NCBI RefSeq assembly: GCF_027853335.1
Contig: NZ_JAFEUS010000002.1
Location: forward strand, 2,402,514-2,466,513
Reading direction: 5' to 3'
From: Leucobacter sp. UCMA 4100
Lineage (GTDB): Bacteria; Actinomycetota; Actinomycetes; Actinomycetales; Microbacteriaceae
Length of the DNA: 64,000 nucleotides
In this document: positions 25,804 through 34,800 of the stretch, one piece after another
How positions within the stretch are numbered: position 1 is the first letter of the stretch
How the letters are laid out: every line of letters starts with the position of its first letter
Position numbers and translations under genes: made by a program
The notes under the pieces: model-generated
Seen by the model: only the letters and a program-made list of their open reading frames with translations
Database searches by the model: none
Told to the model about the DNA's origin: nothing

Positions 25804-25935
25804 CTGTTGGCGGGGCAGCTGAGCGAGTCGGTAGGTGGGGCGCTTCCCGTTGGCACGCTCGTGCTCTTGGCCCTGACAGGCGTTGTCGCTACAGTCGTCA
25901 CCTTCCTTGTCGTGCGCAGAAGGCTTGATTCCTGA
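25804..25935 (+). pseudogene. Possible C-terminal remnant of a membrane protein
   Basis: Directly after the hydrolase stop, a different frame is open for 43 codons: LLAGQLSESVGGALPVGTL, then a hydrophobic helix LALTGVVATVVTFLVV and RRRLDS-stop. A last transmembrane helix ending in Arg-rich residues is typical of ABC-2 type permeases. There is no start codon in place, so it looks like the tail of a lost gene, consistent with the insertion or deletion history of this island. Confidence 0.3.
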
Positions 25936-25993
25936 TCCACCCAGCTTGAGGCAATAGTCGAATTTTTACCTGATCAATAGCTGGCCTGAGACC

Positions 25994-26479
25994 TCAGGCA
26001 GCCGCAAACGCGTGCAACGAAACGACGCCGGCGATCGCGATCGCGGGAAGCCAGACGAAAACGAGCAGGGTCGCTACCTTCAGGCCGTGGGCGGGTCGCG
26101 GTGAGCGGTAGATGGCAGCGGCGGGGTAGACGAGGGGTAGCAACAGCATCATCCAGAGCTTCACCGTGCCTCCAAGCGAGGTCGGGTTAAAGAAGCTGCC
26201 GAGCATCATCCAGATCCACGAGCCGAGAAAGAAGCAGGTGATGAGCCCCAACACCGCGATGACGGTGATCGCGGTTCGCGATACGAGCCAAGCTCCGTTT
26301 GGGGTGCGCTTTGCGATGGCGACGTGGTTTGCCGCGGCGAAAACGAGCATCGAGAGTGGTAACACGAGCTTTCGTATGACCGGTGCGCCTTCGCTGCCGC
26401 CACTTGACAGGAGAAAGATGCAACTGAAAACGAGCGCCGCATAGAGCAGAGCTGCGGCCACGGTCACGAATCGTTGCAT
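25994..26479 (-). CDS. Four-helix membrane protein, function unknown
   Basis: 161 aa from ATG 26479 (MQRFVTVAAALL), preceded by GAAAGG. Four hydrophobic segments are seen: residues ~5-25, ~40-55, ~70-95 (VSRTAITVIAVLGLITCFFLGSWIWMMLG) and ~105-160. No conserved motif recognised. A frame continues upstream to 26662 but its composition is unlike a protein start. Confidence 0.75.
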   Translation of the reverse strand: MQRFVTVAAALLYAALVFSCIFLLSSGGSEGAPVIRKLVLPLSMLVFAAANHVAIAKRTPNGAWLVSRTAITVIAVLGLITCFFLGSWIWMMLGSFFNPTSLGGTVKLWMMLLLPLVYPAAAIYRSPRPAHGLKVATLLVFVWLPAIAIAGVVSLHAFAAA

Positions 26480-26646
26480 GGGAGCCTTTCTCTGGTGCTG
26501 TTTTGAGTGTAGCGGTGGGCCGCGATGATGACACGAACAAAAAACTCTCGCGTGATCGGGGCAACGGCGGCCGCTGTCCCCGCGGGTGACAATAAAGAGC
26601 TGGGCCCTGGCAGTCGCCATCGCCCGAAGAGCTTCAGAAAGGCGCC

Positions 26647-26979
26647 ATGACCGAGATTTCACTCACCACGCTCACCGACGAACTGCGAGCCGAGGCCGTT
26701 GCCGACGGGGCCTTACGCGCCTCTCGCGTACTCAAGGGAGAAGGCCGTTTGCGACAGGTCGCGATCGTGCTCTTGCCGGGCGGCGAGTTGCCCGAACACG
26801 GCAACCCTGGCGAGGCTCGATTGATCGTCATGAGCGGATCGGTGCGCTTTATCGAGGCCGCAACCGAGGTAACGCACGCACTGACCGCCGGTGATTACTT
26901 CGTCGTGCCCGACGCGTTGCACAGCGTCGAGGCCGATGCCGAGAGCCTTTTGCTGCTGAGCTTCGCGCCAGTACAGTAG
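26647..26979 (+). CDS. Small single-domain cupin protein
   Basis: 110 aa, ATG 26647 after AGAAAGG. One cupin barrel: motif 1 around LPGGELPEHGNPGEARLIVMSGSVRF and motif 2 around LTAGDYFVVPDALHSVEAD. A metal site is partly visible (H in PEHG, H in ALHS), fewer ligands than in typical dioxygenases, so a binding or sensory role is possible. It is convergent with the Crp/Fnr regulator, whose gene ends 9 nt away. No operon partner. Confidence 0.8.
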   Translation: MTEISLTTLTDELRAEAVADGALRASRVLKGEGRLRQVAIVLLPGGELPEHGNPGEARLIVMSGSVRFIEAATEVTHALTAGDYFVVPDALHSVEADAESLLLLSFAPVQ

Positions 26980-26988
26980 CCAGGTGGG

Positions 26989-27729
26989 TTACTCAGAGGC
27001 CGTCGTGACCGCCTGCTCGTCGCGCAGGGCGAAGGCGTTGCGGTGGTAGTCGATCATGCCGTCGTGTTTCATGCGGGCGAGCTCGCGTGACACGGCGGCT
27101 CGGTCGGCGTGCAGGTACTGTGCGAGTTCGCCCCGTGAGAGCGGGATTGTGAACTGGCTCTTGCCTCGCCGCTGCGACTCAACGAGCAGGTAGTTCGCGA
27201 TCCGCCCCCTCAGCGAACGGTGCCGCAGGATCTCGAGCTTGGTGCGTAGTCGCTCCTGCTTGTGCAGCACCGAGTTGAGCAGGTTCGTGTGCACGATGGC
27301 TTTTGCAGGGCATGCGACCGTCGGGTCTGAGAGCCTCGCGGGGTCGAGCAACAGCACGGTTCCCGCGGTCGCGCCGATCACGGCGCGCTCTCGCGGTACC
27401 TCGGTCGCGGCCCAGGCCCTCGGCTGCCACCCCTCGCCAAAGAGGTCGCCCGGTTCGATGACGTCGACCAGGGTTTGATCGCCGTTGGTGTGCTGCCTGA
27501 CGTCAAAGCCGGTTCCGCTCACGAGCACTCCGTAGTGGGGTCGTGCTCCCTGGCAGGCCAGTACCTGCTCATCTTTCTCGAACGAGAAGGCCTGAATGCC
27601 GAGGCACGAGGTCGCGCAGGTGAACTGTTCTTCGCTGAGGCCGGCAAAGAGCAGGCTTGCGCCAGCGCTTCCTGCCTGCGCCTGACGGCCGCCCGTTGGG
27701 GGCCAGAACTGTAAGGGGGCTGCGCGCAT
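26989..27729 (-). CDS. Crp/Fnr-family transcriptional regulator with four cysteines
   Basis: 246 aa from ATG 27729; GGAAGGA lies 3 nt before it, directly after a small hairpin. Residues ~25-140 form a cyclic-nucleotide-binding-like beta roll (GVLVSGTGFDVRQHTNGDQTLVDVIEPGDLFGEGWQPRAWAATEV) whose phosphate-binding segment differs from true cAMP receptors. A dimer helix and a winged HTH follow (LSRGELAQYLHADRAAVSRELARMKHDGMI). There are exactly four Cys: C38, C42, C59 and C140. Three N-terminal plus one central cysteine recalls Fnr, though the spacing differs. It is divergent from the ABC/flavoenzyme operon and most likely controls it and itself. Confidence 0.9.
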   Translation of the reverse strand: MRAAPLQFWPPTGGRQAQAGSAGASLLFAGLSEEQFTCATSCLGIQAFSFEKDEQVLACQGARPHYGVLVSGTGFDVRQHTNGDQTLVDVIEPGDLFGEGWQPRAWAATEVPRERAVIGATAGTVLLLDPARLSDPTVACPAKAIVHTNLLNSVLHKQERLRTKLEILRHRSLRGRIANYLLVESQRRGKSQFTIPLSRGELAQYLHADRAAVSRELARMKHDGMIDYHRNAFALRDEQAVTTASE

Positions 27730-27739
27730 TGTTCCTTCC

Positions 27740-27755
27740 CGTTGCCGTGGCAACG
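27740..27755 (-). promoter_or_regulatory. Leader hairpin next to the regulator's ribosome site
   Basis: A perfect 7-2-7 inverted repeat (CGTTGCC..GGCAACG). In the regulator's mRNA it forms a 6-bp stem with loop CACG ending at the base before GGAAGGA, so it could limit translation or be an operator. Confidence 0.45.
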
Positions 27756-27769
27756 AAGTTGCCCGTTGC

Positions 27770-27835
27770 TCACTGTCACACTAAGTGTACAAACTTAGCC
27801 AAGCCTAAGTTACAGCAGATGAAAAGTGACAGTGA
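27770..27835. promoter_or_regulatory. Nested inverted repeats in the divergent regulator/transporter region
   Basis: Outer arms: TCACTGTCAC (27770-27779) and GTGACAGTGA (27826-27835), perfect over 10 bp. Inner arms: AACTTAG (27792-27798) and CTAAGTT (27805-27811), perfect over 7 bp with a 6-bp spacer. The two centres differ by only 1 bp. The inner element resembles a DtxR/IdeR-type box (12 of 19 positions by eye). Confidence 0.6.
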
Positions 27836-27845
27836 AAGGTAACTC

Positions 27846-28853
27846 GTGAAGAGTCCCGCAACAAAGAACATATCGTTGAGCCTCTCGGCGCTCGGCATCG
27901 TTGGCACGCTCCTGCTCACCGGGTGCAGCACCCAGAGCGAAGAGCCCAAAGCGCCGAAAGAGCCGGCGGCCGAGATCGAAGCCCCAGCCGAGGTGCACGT
28001 CAGCGGCCCAGCCTCGCCACCCAGCCTACCCATCTTGCGCATGATCGAGACTGACGCGCTCGGCGAGACCGACATCGTGTTTGAGCGGTGGGAGAGCGCC
28101 GACCAGCTGACCGCCGCCGTCACCGGAGGCACCGAGTTCGTTGCCGCACCGCTCACGACGGGCGCAACCCTCGCGCAGGGCGGAGCAGACCTGCAGCTGC
28201 TGAACGTGAGCGCTTGGGCGGTCATGGGGCTCGTCACGAACGACGACGTTATTGAGACGATCGACGACCTTGCGGGCCAGACGATCTACGTTGCAATGCG
28301 GGCTTCAGCGGTCGACTACACGATGCAGCTCGTGCTCGCGGCCCACGATCTCACCGACGACGTGACGATCGAATACGTTGATCCGCTGAACGGCCCCGAG
28401 CAGTTTCTCGCTGGCCAGATTTCGACGCTCGTGACGGTCGAGCCGCAGGTGACGATGCTGCTTGCCAACAGCGAGGGAGCGCGCAGCGTCGTCGACTTCG
28501 AAGCAGAATGGCGCGAGCTCACCGACTCGGCGCTGCCGCTGCCAACAGCGGGAACGTTCGTGAACGGGACCTTCGCGGGCGAGCACGCCGAAACCGCCAA
28601 GGCGTTCCGTGAGGCATACGCCGAGGCCGCCGAGTGGGTCGCCGAACATCCAGACGAGGCTGGGCAGCTCGCGAACGAGAAGCTTGGCATGCCGGCTCCC
28701 ATCGTTGCCGCGTCGATTCCGAAGATCTCGTGGGAGGCGCAGGGCGCAGCAGAGGCGAAGCCCGCGGTTGAGCTCTACTTCACCCAGCTCTTCGAGACCT
28801 GGCCAGAGAGCGTCGGCGGGGCAATGCCCGAGGCGAGCTTCTACCTGCAGTGA
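27846..28853 (+). CDS. ABC transporter substrate-binding lipoprotein (NMT1/SsuA-like)
   Basis: 335 aa from GTG 27846 after AAAGG. Signal peptide with lipobox LTGC, then an acidic linker. The mature part has the two-lobed periplasmic-binding fold of the nitrate/sulfonate/taurine/thiamine-precursor class: AAVTGGTEFVAAPLTTGATLAQGG, then DDLAGQTIYVAMRASAVDYTMQLVLAAHDL and PEQFLAGQISTLVTVEPQVTML. The ligand cannot be named. It overlaps the fused permease-ATPase by 1 nt (TGATG). The operon also holds a flavoenzyme, suggesting an organic compound taken up for oxidation. Confidence 0.88.
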   Translation: MKSPATKNISLSLSALGIVGTLLLTGCSTQSEEPKAPKEPAAEIEAPAEVHVSGPASPPSLPILRMIETDALGETDIVFERWESADQLTAAVTGGTEFVAAPLTTGATLAQGGADLQLLNVSAWAVMGLVTNDDVIETIDDLAGQTIYVAMRASAVDYTMQLVLAAHDLTDDVTIEYVDPLNGPEQFLAGQISTLVTVEPQVTMLLANSEGARSVVDFEAEWRELTDSALPLPTAGTFVNGTFAGEHAETAKAFREAYAEAAEWVAEHPDEAGQLANEKLGMPAPIVAASIPKISWEAQGAAEAKPAVELYFTQLFETWPESVGGAMPEASFYLQ

Positions 28854-30436
28854 TGAAGCGTGCAACCGGCGACGCGGCGGGCGGGCTCAGGCCCTCTGCC
28901 GCGTCGTTCGCGTGGTCGCTGAGCGGTATCGTGCTTCTCGCGGGAGCGTGGGCGCTCGCCGCGCGCAGCCTGCCAGAGATCATTCTGCCGGGACTCGGCA
29001 CGACCCTTCGGGCGTTTGCCGCGCTCGTCTCAGAGCCGGCAACGTACCTCGCGCTCGGCGAATCGCTCTCGACGTACGTCATTGGGCTCACCAACGCTGC
29101 CGTGCTCGGCGCGCTGCTCGGTCTCGTTTCTGGGCTCAACGCGAGCGCGAACGCAGCGCTCGCGCCGCTGTTCGCGCTGCTGAACGCCGTGCCGACGGTC
29201 GCGTGGATGGGGCTCGCGATGATCTGGTTCGGCCTGGGAGCGGGGCCCACCGCCTTTCTCATCGTCGTCACGACGACGCCGATTCTCGCGGCGGCGCTCC
29301 GCAACGCGCTTCGCGAGCGTGATCCGCGATACGAAGAGCTCGCCGACGCCTACGAGCTGGGCCGGGGTGAGCGGCTGCGCCACGTGACGGTTCCGCCGCT
29401 TGTCGGGCCTGCCCACGCCGCGCTCGTCTCGATGGCTGGACTCGGATGGAAGCTCACGGTCATGGGAGAGTTTCTCACCGCCTCGCGCGGCCTCGGCGAA
29501 CAGCTCGTGATCGCGAAGGCGCACATGCAAACGAGCCGCGTGATCGCGATCACGATACTGCTCGTGCTCGTGTGGGTACTCGTCGAAGCACTGCTGCGCG
29601 TCATCGCGAGGTGGTGCGCACCGCGGCCGAGCAAGCGAAGCGCCGCGGGCGTGGGTAGGGGCGAGAGCCCGGCTGCGGCTGGGGGCGAGCGGGAGGGGGC
29701 GATCCGCTGCGAAGGCATCGCACTCGGCCATGATGGCGAACGAATTGCGCAGGAGATCAGCTTCGCCGCCGCACCGGGCAGCGTCACCGCGATTTTGGGG
29801 CCCTCTGGCATCGGAAAATCGTCGCTCTTGCACGTGCTGGGCGGCATTGCCGAGCCGTTCGAGGGCGCAATCGAGCGAAGTGAGGGGCTGCGCTGCTCGT
29901 ACGTGTTTCAGGACGACCGGTTGTTGCCGTGGCGCAGCCTCGGTGAAAACGTGGCGCTGTGCGCTGGGGTTTCGCTCGATCGGGCATGCGATCAACTCGC
30001 GCAGCTCGGGCTCGGCGACGCCTGCTCGCGCATGCCCCACGAACTCTCTGGCGGAATGCGTCGTCGTGGAGCGCTCGCCCGCGGATTTCTGCGTGACGCC
30101 AGCCTCTTGCTGCTCGACGAACCATTCGCGGGCCTCGACGTGCGCAGGCGCGTCGCCCTCATCGAAGACATCGAGCGCATGCGCCGGCTGAGCGGCAAAA
30201 CCATCATCTTTGTGACGCACGACGTCGAAGACGCGCTGCTCTTGGCAGACCAAGCCATCGTTCTCGGTGGATCGCCGGTGGCGAGCGTGGCCGCGCGAGT
30301 CGACCTGACCCCGTTTGGTCGGGAGCGAGCGCTCGAAGACCCGGCCATGGCCGAGCCGCGGAGTCGCTTGCTCGCTGAACTGCTCGACGAGAACATCGCG
30401 GCGGGCGTCACTGAACATCACACACTGAAGGCATAA
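28853..30436 (+). CDS. Fused ABC transporter permease-ATPase (SsuC-SsuB type)
   Basis: 527 aa from ATG 28853 (GTG 28850 also possible). Residues ~1-260 are a BPD-type permease with about six helices and an EAA loop (EELADAYELGRGERLRHVTVPPLVGPAHAAL). After a Gly/Glu-rich linker, residues ~285-525 are the ATPase: Walker A GPSGIGKSS, Q-loop VFQDDRLLPWR, signature LSGGMRRRGALARG, Walker B LLLLDEPFAGLD, His switch VTHDVEDALL. Permease and ATPase of this importer class are normally separate, so the fusion is unusual. A full transporter would need a homodimer. Confidence 0.9.
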   Translation: MKRATGDAAGGLRPSAASFAWSLSGIVLLAGAWALAARSLPEIILPGLGTTLRAFAALVSEPATYLALGESLSTYVIGLTNAAVLGALLGLVSGLNASANAALAPLFALLNAVPTVAWMGLAMIWFGLGAGPTAFLIVVTTTPILAAALRNALRERDPRYEELADAYELGRGERLRHVTVPPLVGPAHAALVSMAGLGWKLTVMGEFLTASRGLGEQLVIAKAHMQTSRVIAITILLVLVWVLVEALLRVIARWCAPRPSKRSAAGVGRGESPAAAGGEREGAIRCEGIALGHDGERIAQEISFAAAPGSVTAILGPSGIGKSSLLHVLGGIAEPFEGAIERSEGLRCSYVFQDDRLLPWRSLGENVALCAGVSLDRACDQLAQLGLGDACSRMPHELSGGMRRRGALARGFLRDASLLLLDEPFAGLDVRRRVALIEDIERMRRLSGKTIIFVTHDVEDALLLADQAIVLGGSPVASVAARVDLTPFGRERALEDPAMAEPRSRLLAELLDENIAAGVTEHHTLKA

Positions 30437-30457
30437 GGTTTGAGAGGAAGATCGAAC

Positions 30458-31672
30458 ATGACACATCGAGAAGAAGCGTTGCGGCTGAGCATCGAGAAGG
30501 CCGAGGCGGTTGTTACCGCGCTCGCCCCGCACGAGGAAGCGCTGCGGGAAGACGCGGCGAGATCTGACGCAACCGGAGCGATTGGCGAGCAAACGCTCGA
30601 CATCGTGCGGGCTGCGGGCGGCTATCGGCTCTCGGAACGAGCCGAGATGGGGGCCTCAGGGCTCGTGCGATTTGGAATGGGGCTTGCGAGTCTGCACCCC
30701 GCCGCGGCATGGAACGCGGTCGTATCGCAGACCAACAGTCTGCTGGCGCAGAGCTTCGCGGCGCTGAGCGGGTTTACGCTTCCTGAAGACCCTGACGTGC
30801 AGTGGTGCGGCGTGTTTTCGAGCGGTGAAACGAGTGCGCGGCGCAGTGAGAGCGATGCGAATACCCACCTGGTGACGGGCACCTGGCGGTACGCCTCAAA
30901 CAGCGATCTCGCCGAGTGGGCGCTGCTGAACATTGCGCACCCCGAGTTCGGCCCGGCGTTCATCGCGGTTCGGCGTGATGAGCTTCAGCTCGGCGGCTCG
31001 TGGAACGCCCTTGGGCTCCGCGCGACCGGCAGCCACACGCTGACCGCGAGTGAACTCGCGGTGCCCGACAGCCACCTGCTGCCGGCAAGCGTGCTCTTTG
31101 CCGACGCCCCAGACGCGCCCTTCGGGCTACGCGTGCCAAGCCGCCTGCGCACCGCACTCGGGCTTTCGGCCGTGATGGTCGGCGCAGCAGAGGCGATGAC
31201 CCGTGAACTCGTCGGTTCGATCAAGGTGAGCTCTGAGCGTCAGCGAGCGGCCGGCATGCCGGGCCGTGGTCTCGATAAGCCCGGTGTCTCACTCGCGATC
31301 GGAGATGCCGTCTCGCGGGTCGAGGCGGCGAAAGCGGTACTCTGCTCGGTCGCCGACGGTCTCGACGCGACCGTGAGTGACGGCTCCCCGCTGCCTGCCA
31401 CGCAGCTCACGGGCGCTCGCATGATGCTGAGCCGCGTCACCGAAGACATCGCTCAGGCGGCCCACGAAGTGAGCCTCATCGCGGGGTCGAGGGCGTGTCT
31501 CGAGGGCGATGCGGTGGGCAGGCTCTGGCGTGACACTCACATGGCTGCTCGTCACGCGGCGCTTGCGCCAGCAATGGGCTTCGACCTCGGTGCGAAGGGG
31601 CTTGTGGGGCCGGGCGACGGCGACGTTGCGGCGGCCGTCGGGCCTCTCGCGCCAGGGGTTGCGGGGCGCTGA
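30458..31672 (+). CDS. Acyl-CoA-dehydrogenase-fold flavoenzyme (monooxygenase-like, DszC/SfnB group)
   Basis: 404 aa from ATG 30458 with GAGAGGA upstream (TTG 30440 is an in-frame alternative). The N-terminal helical, central beta and C-terminal helical domains are recognisable: VRAAGGYRLSERAEMGASGL, VTGTWRYASNSDLAEWALLNI, WNALGLRATGSHTLTASELAVP, and a C-terminal IAGSRACLEGDAVGRLWRDTHMAARHAALAPAMGFDLG. The end matches FMN-dependent group-D monooxygenases rather than true dehydrogenases, whose catalytic Glu is not evident. Such enzymes attack sulfur or nitrogen compounds or aromatics with a separate flavin reductase, which is not present here. Confidence 0.8.
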   Translation: MTHREEALRLSIEKAEAVVTALAPHEEALREDAARSDATGAIGEQTLDIVRAAGGYRLSERAEMGASGLVRFGMGLASLHPAAAWNAVVSQTNSLLAQSFAALSGFTLPEDPDVQWCGVFSSGETSARRSESDANTHLVTGTWRYASNSDLAEWALLNIAHPEFGPAFIAVRRDELQLGGSWNALGLRATGSHTLTASELAVPDSHLLPASVLFADAPDAPFGLRVPSRLRTALGLSAVMVGAAEAMTRELVGSIKVSSERQRAAGMPGRGLDKPGVSLAIGDAVSRVEAAKAVLCSVADGLDATVSDGSPLPATQLTGARMMLSRVTEDIAQAAHEVSLIAGSRACLEGDAVGRLWRDTHMAARHAALAPAMGFDLGAKGLVGPGDGDVAAAVGPLAPGVAGR

Positions 31673-31763
31673 TGCGTGGCTCTGCGCCGGTGAGCGAGGG
31701 GGTGTTCCTGGCGCGCTTTCGGCGTTCACAGGGGTAACTCGCGCACGGTTGATTCGAAAGCTG

Positions 31764-31796
31764 GGGGCGCCGGGCCGTGAAGGCTCGGCGCCCCTT
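31764..31796 (+). terminator. Terminator after the flavoenzyme operon
   Basis: A 13-bp GC-rich stem with one G-U pair (31764-31776 with 31782-31794), loop GTGAA, followed only by TT. Confidence 0.55.
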
Positions 31797-31867
31797 AGCG
31801 TTACTCTCACGAGCGTTGCTGGCTCTGGTGAACCAGGGCGGGCGAAGAGAGGAACGAAGCCCGATGT

Positions 31868-34800
31868 ATGACCGTGCCAGAGAGCAACCCGCGAGGCGGC
31901 GTGATGCGCATCGTCGTTGATCCGCCCCGGGGTGAGACGAGCATTTTCGAGTTGGAGAGCTGGGCTCCCGGCGCGACCGTGCGCGATCTGCTCGACGCTT
32001 TGCGCGCACACGGCATACGTGGTTGGCTGAGCGTGTCGCTCGACGGTGTTCCGTTGACGCCGCTGCTGAGGCTCGCTGACCTTGCCCTGGTTGAGGGAGC
32101 ACGCCTCGCCGAACACCCTGTGAACGCGGTGCGGCCTTTCGCCGGCTGGGTGCTCTCGGTCGCTGCGGGCTCCAGGGCCGGCGCTGTCGTGGGTCTCGCC
32201 AAACATCGGGTGGTGACCGTGGGAAGCGACCCTGGCTGCGACCTTGTGCTTGAGTGCCGGGGCGTGGCAGCCCGGCACTGCACCCTGGAGCGTGAGGCCG
32301 ATGGGGTGCGCATTCGTCATACCGCTGAGGGGAAAGAGACACTGGTCGACGAAGCCTTAGTCGGCTCCGAGGGACTGTTGCTGCGAAGCGAAGCCACGAT
32401 CACGGTGGGGCAGACTCGCCTGAGGGTGCGACCCTCGTTGCGTGAGCAGCGAGCGCAACTCCCCGAGCTTGAGGGAGGGGGAGCGGAGGGAGCGACAGCG
32501 GTGTTTAGCCGTTCACCCGTGGCCCGGCAGGAGCCTGCGCAGGAGGTGCTGGAACCGCCTAAACCTCCGGTCGAACGTGAGGGGCGTGCCGCGAAGCCGG
32601 CCGTACTGATGCTCGTCGCCCCGATCGTCATCGCCGGTATCTTCGCGGTGATGCTTGGCGACGCTCGTATGATGCTGTTCGCCGCACTCGGGCCAGTGAC
32701 TTCGTTGCTCGGATATCTGGGCCAAGCCCTCAAAGCTCGTCGCAGCCGTGGGGAGGCGAAGCAGCAGGAGATTGATCGCGTGGCACAGTTTTTCGGTGCT
32801 GTGCATAAGGCCGCGACGATGCAGCGGAGGGGTCTCGAGTCACTTGCCCCTGATCTCTCGGTGGTATTGCGGCGGGCGATGCTGCCGAGCGTTGAACTGT
32901 GGAAGCGCCGTGCCGGAGAGCCTCACTTCGCCACGGTAAGGCTCGGGGTAGGCGATGTGGTCTGGCGACCGCCGCTTGGGAAAATGGGAGGGCGCTGGAG
33001 CGACAGGCCCTCGCAGGAAGCCCCGGTGCTGTGCCACAGGCAGCACGCGCTTCCCATCACCGTTGACCTCGGCGAACTGCAAAGCGGCATGCTCGGTATT
33101 GTCGGCGACAGGGAGACCTCGGTGGCACTCGTGCGCGGTATTCTCGCTCAGCTCGCGGTGCACTGTGGGCCGGCAGATCTCCTTACTGCAGTGGTGAGCG
33201 ACCCGCAGTACGAGCGAGACTGGAGCTGGGTGAGCCTTTTGCCCCATGCTTCCCGCGGCAAGCAATCAGTGCAAGCCTTCTGGTGTGCGTCGGGGCCCGG
33301 GGCAGCGAGAACGCAATTTGCGCAGCTGTGCTCGCAGCAGCAAGCAGAATCGACGCGCGTGAGCATCACGATCATTGATACCGACACCCTGCGCGAAGCA
33401 GGGTGGGCTGGCATGCGACAGCTTGTTGCGCTTCAGCCCGGTGAGAAAGCACGAAATATCGTGCTGGTTCTTGCCGAGAGTAGCGACGCCTTGCCAGCGC
33501 AGTGTGAGACGACCGTGAGCATCGGGCGCGATGGAAAAGCTTGGCTTTGTCAGGGCACTTCACACAGTGAAAATGAGCCTTTTACCGTGAGCGGAATGAG
33601 TGGGAACGAAGCGCTCGAGTGTGCGCGCTCGCTCGCGAGGTTGCGCGACCCTGAACAGCAAGAGGCCGCACACATCATTCCAACCCAAGTGAGGCTCGCT
33701 GAGGTGCTCCAGGGTACGCAACCGCGAAGCCATGCTCAGAAACAAGCCGTGCAACAGGCAACGGTCACGGTGCAGCGGGTGCATGAACTCTGGAGCACGA
33801 GTGAGGGTGTTGGAGCCCCGGTGGGTATGCGTGCCGGGGCGATACAGCACATTGACCTGGTGCGCGACGGGCCGCACGCTCTGGTGGCCGGAACCACTGG
33901 GTCTGGAAAGTCAGAGTTCTTGAGAACGCTCGTCATCAGTCTCGCACTGCACCACAGCCCCGAAGCGCTGAATTTCATACTCGTTGATTTCAAGGGTGGG
34001 GCGGCGTTTGCTGACTGCGAGCAGCTCCCGCACACGGTCGGCACGCTCAGCAACCTTGACGCACAGCTCGCAGCGAGAGCGATTACCGCGCTCGAGGCAG
34101 AGATCGTGCGACGGCAGCGGCTCTTCGCAAGCGCCGGTCACACCATCGACACGCTCGACGCATACCGCGCAACGAAACCCGCAGAGCCGATGGCGCGAAT
34201 CGTGCTCGTGGTCGATGAGTGTGCGATGCTCGCGCAACAGCTGCCCAGTGTCTTGGCCTCGTTCGTGAGCATTGCCGCGGTCGGAAGGACGCTTGGTATT
34301 CACCTGGTGCTTGCGACCCAGAGACCCGCTGGCGTCGTGACCGAAGATATTCTCGCAAACACGAACTTGCGGGTTGCGCTTCGGGTGCAAAGCCCCGAAG
34401 ATTCGTTGCAGGTTATTGAATCCTCTGCCGCCGCATACCTCTCCCGGCACCAGACAGGCAGGGCACTGCTTCGCTTAGGGAGGGGCGAGGTGGTCGAGGT
34501 GCAAACCGCGATGGTGCGCGGCGAAGCCTCTCGCGGCCCCCGCGATGCCGTGAGACTCAGTAAAGCAGCTCCGTTCAGACCCAGGCGGCTTGAGAAGGCT
34601 GCGCCTGTGCGGAGAACTGAACAATCGATTCCAACGTTCGGGCAGAGAGCGAACGAACGGGACGCCAACGACGGCGCGCAACACACGATCTCGGTGATTG
34701 CCCTCGCCGCTGACCGTCTCGGGCTGGGGCGCCCTCGCAGAGTGTGGCCCGAACCGTTACCCGGTCAGCTTTCCCGAGAACAGCTTGATCGTGTGGCAGC

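Noticed and set aside
22926-25994. tRNA-Gln as a proven attachment site
   Set aside because: No direct repeat of the tRNA 3' end and no integrase gene were found within the following 3 kb, so only a tentative island is reported.
29030-30592. 520-codon minus-strand frame opposite the fused ABC transporter
   Set aside because: Arg/Glu/Ala-rich shadow; the plus strand carries permease and ATPase motifs.
31509-31871. 120-codon plus-strand frame before the FtsK gene as a possible WXG100 substrate
   Set aside because: It overlaps the flavoenzyme in another frame, is far too Arg-rich, and lacks a W-x-G motif within a helical hairpin.
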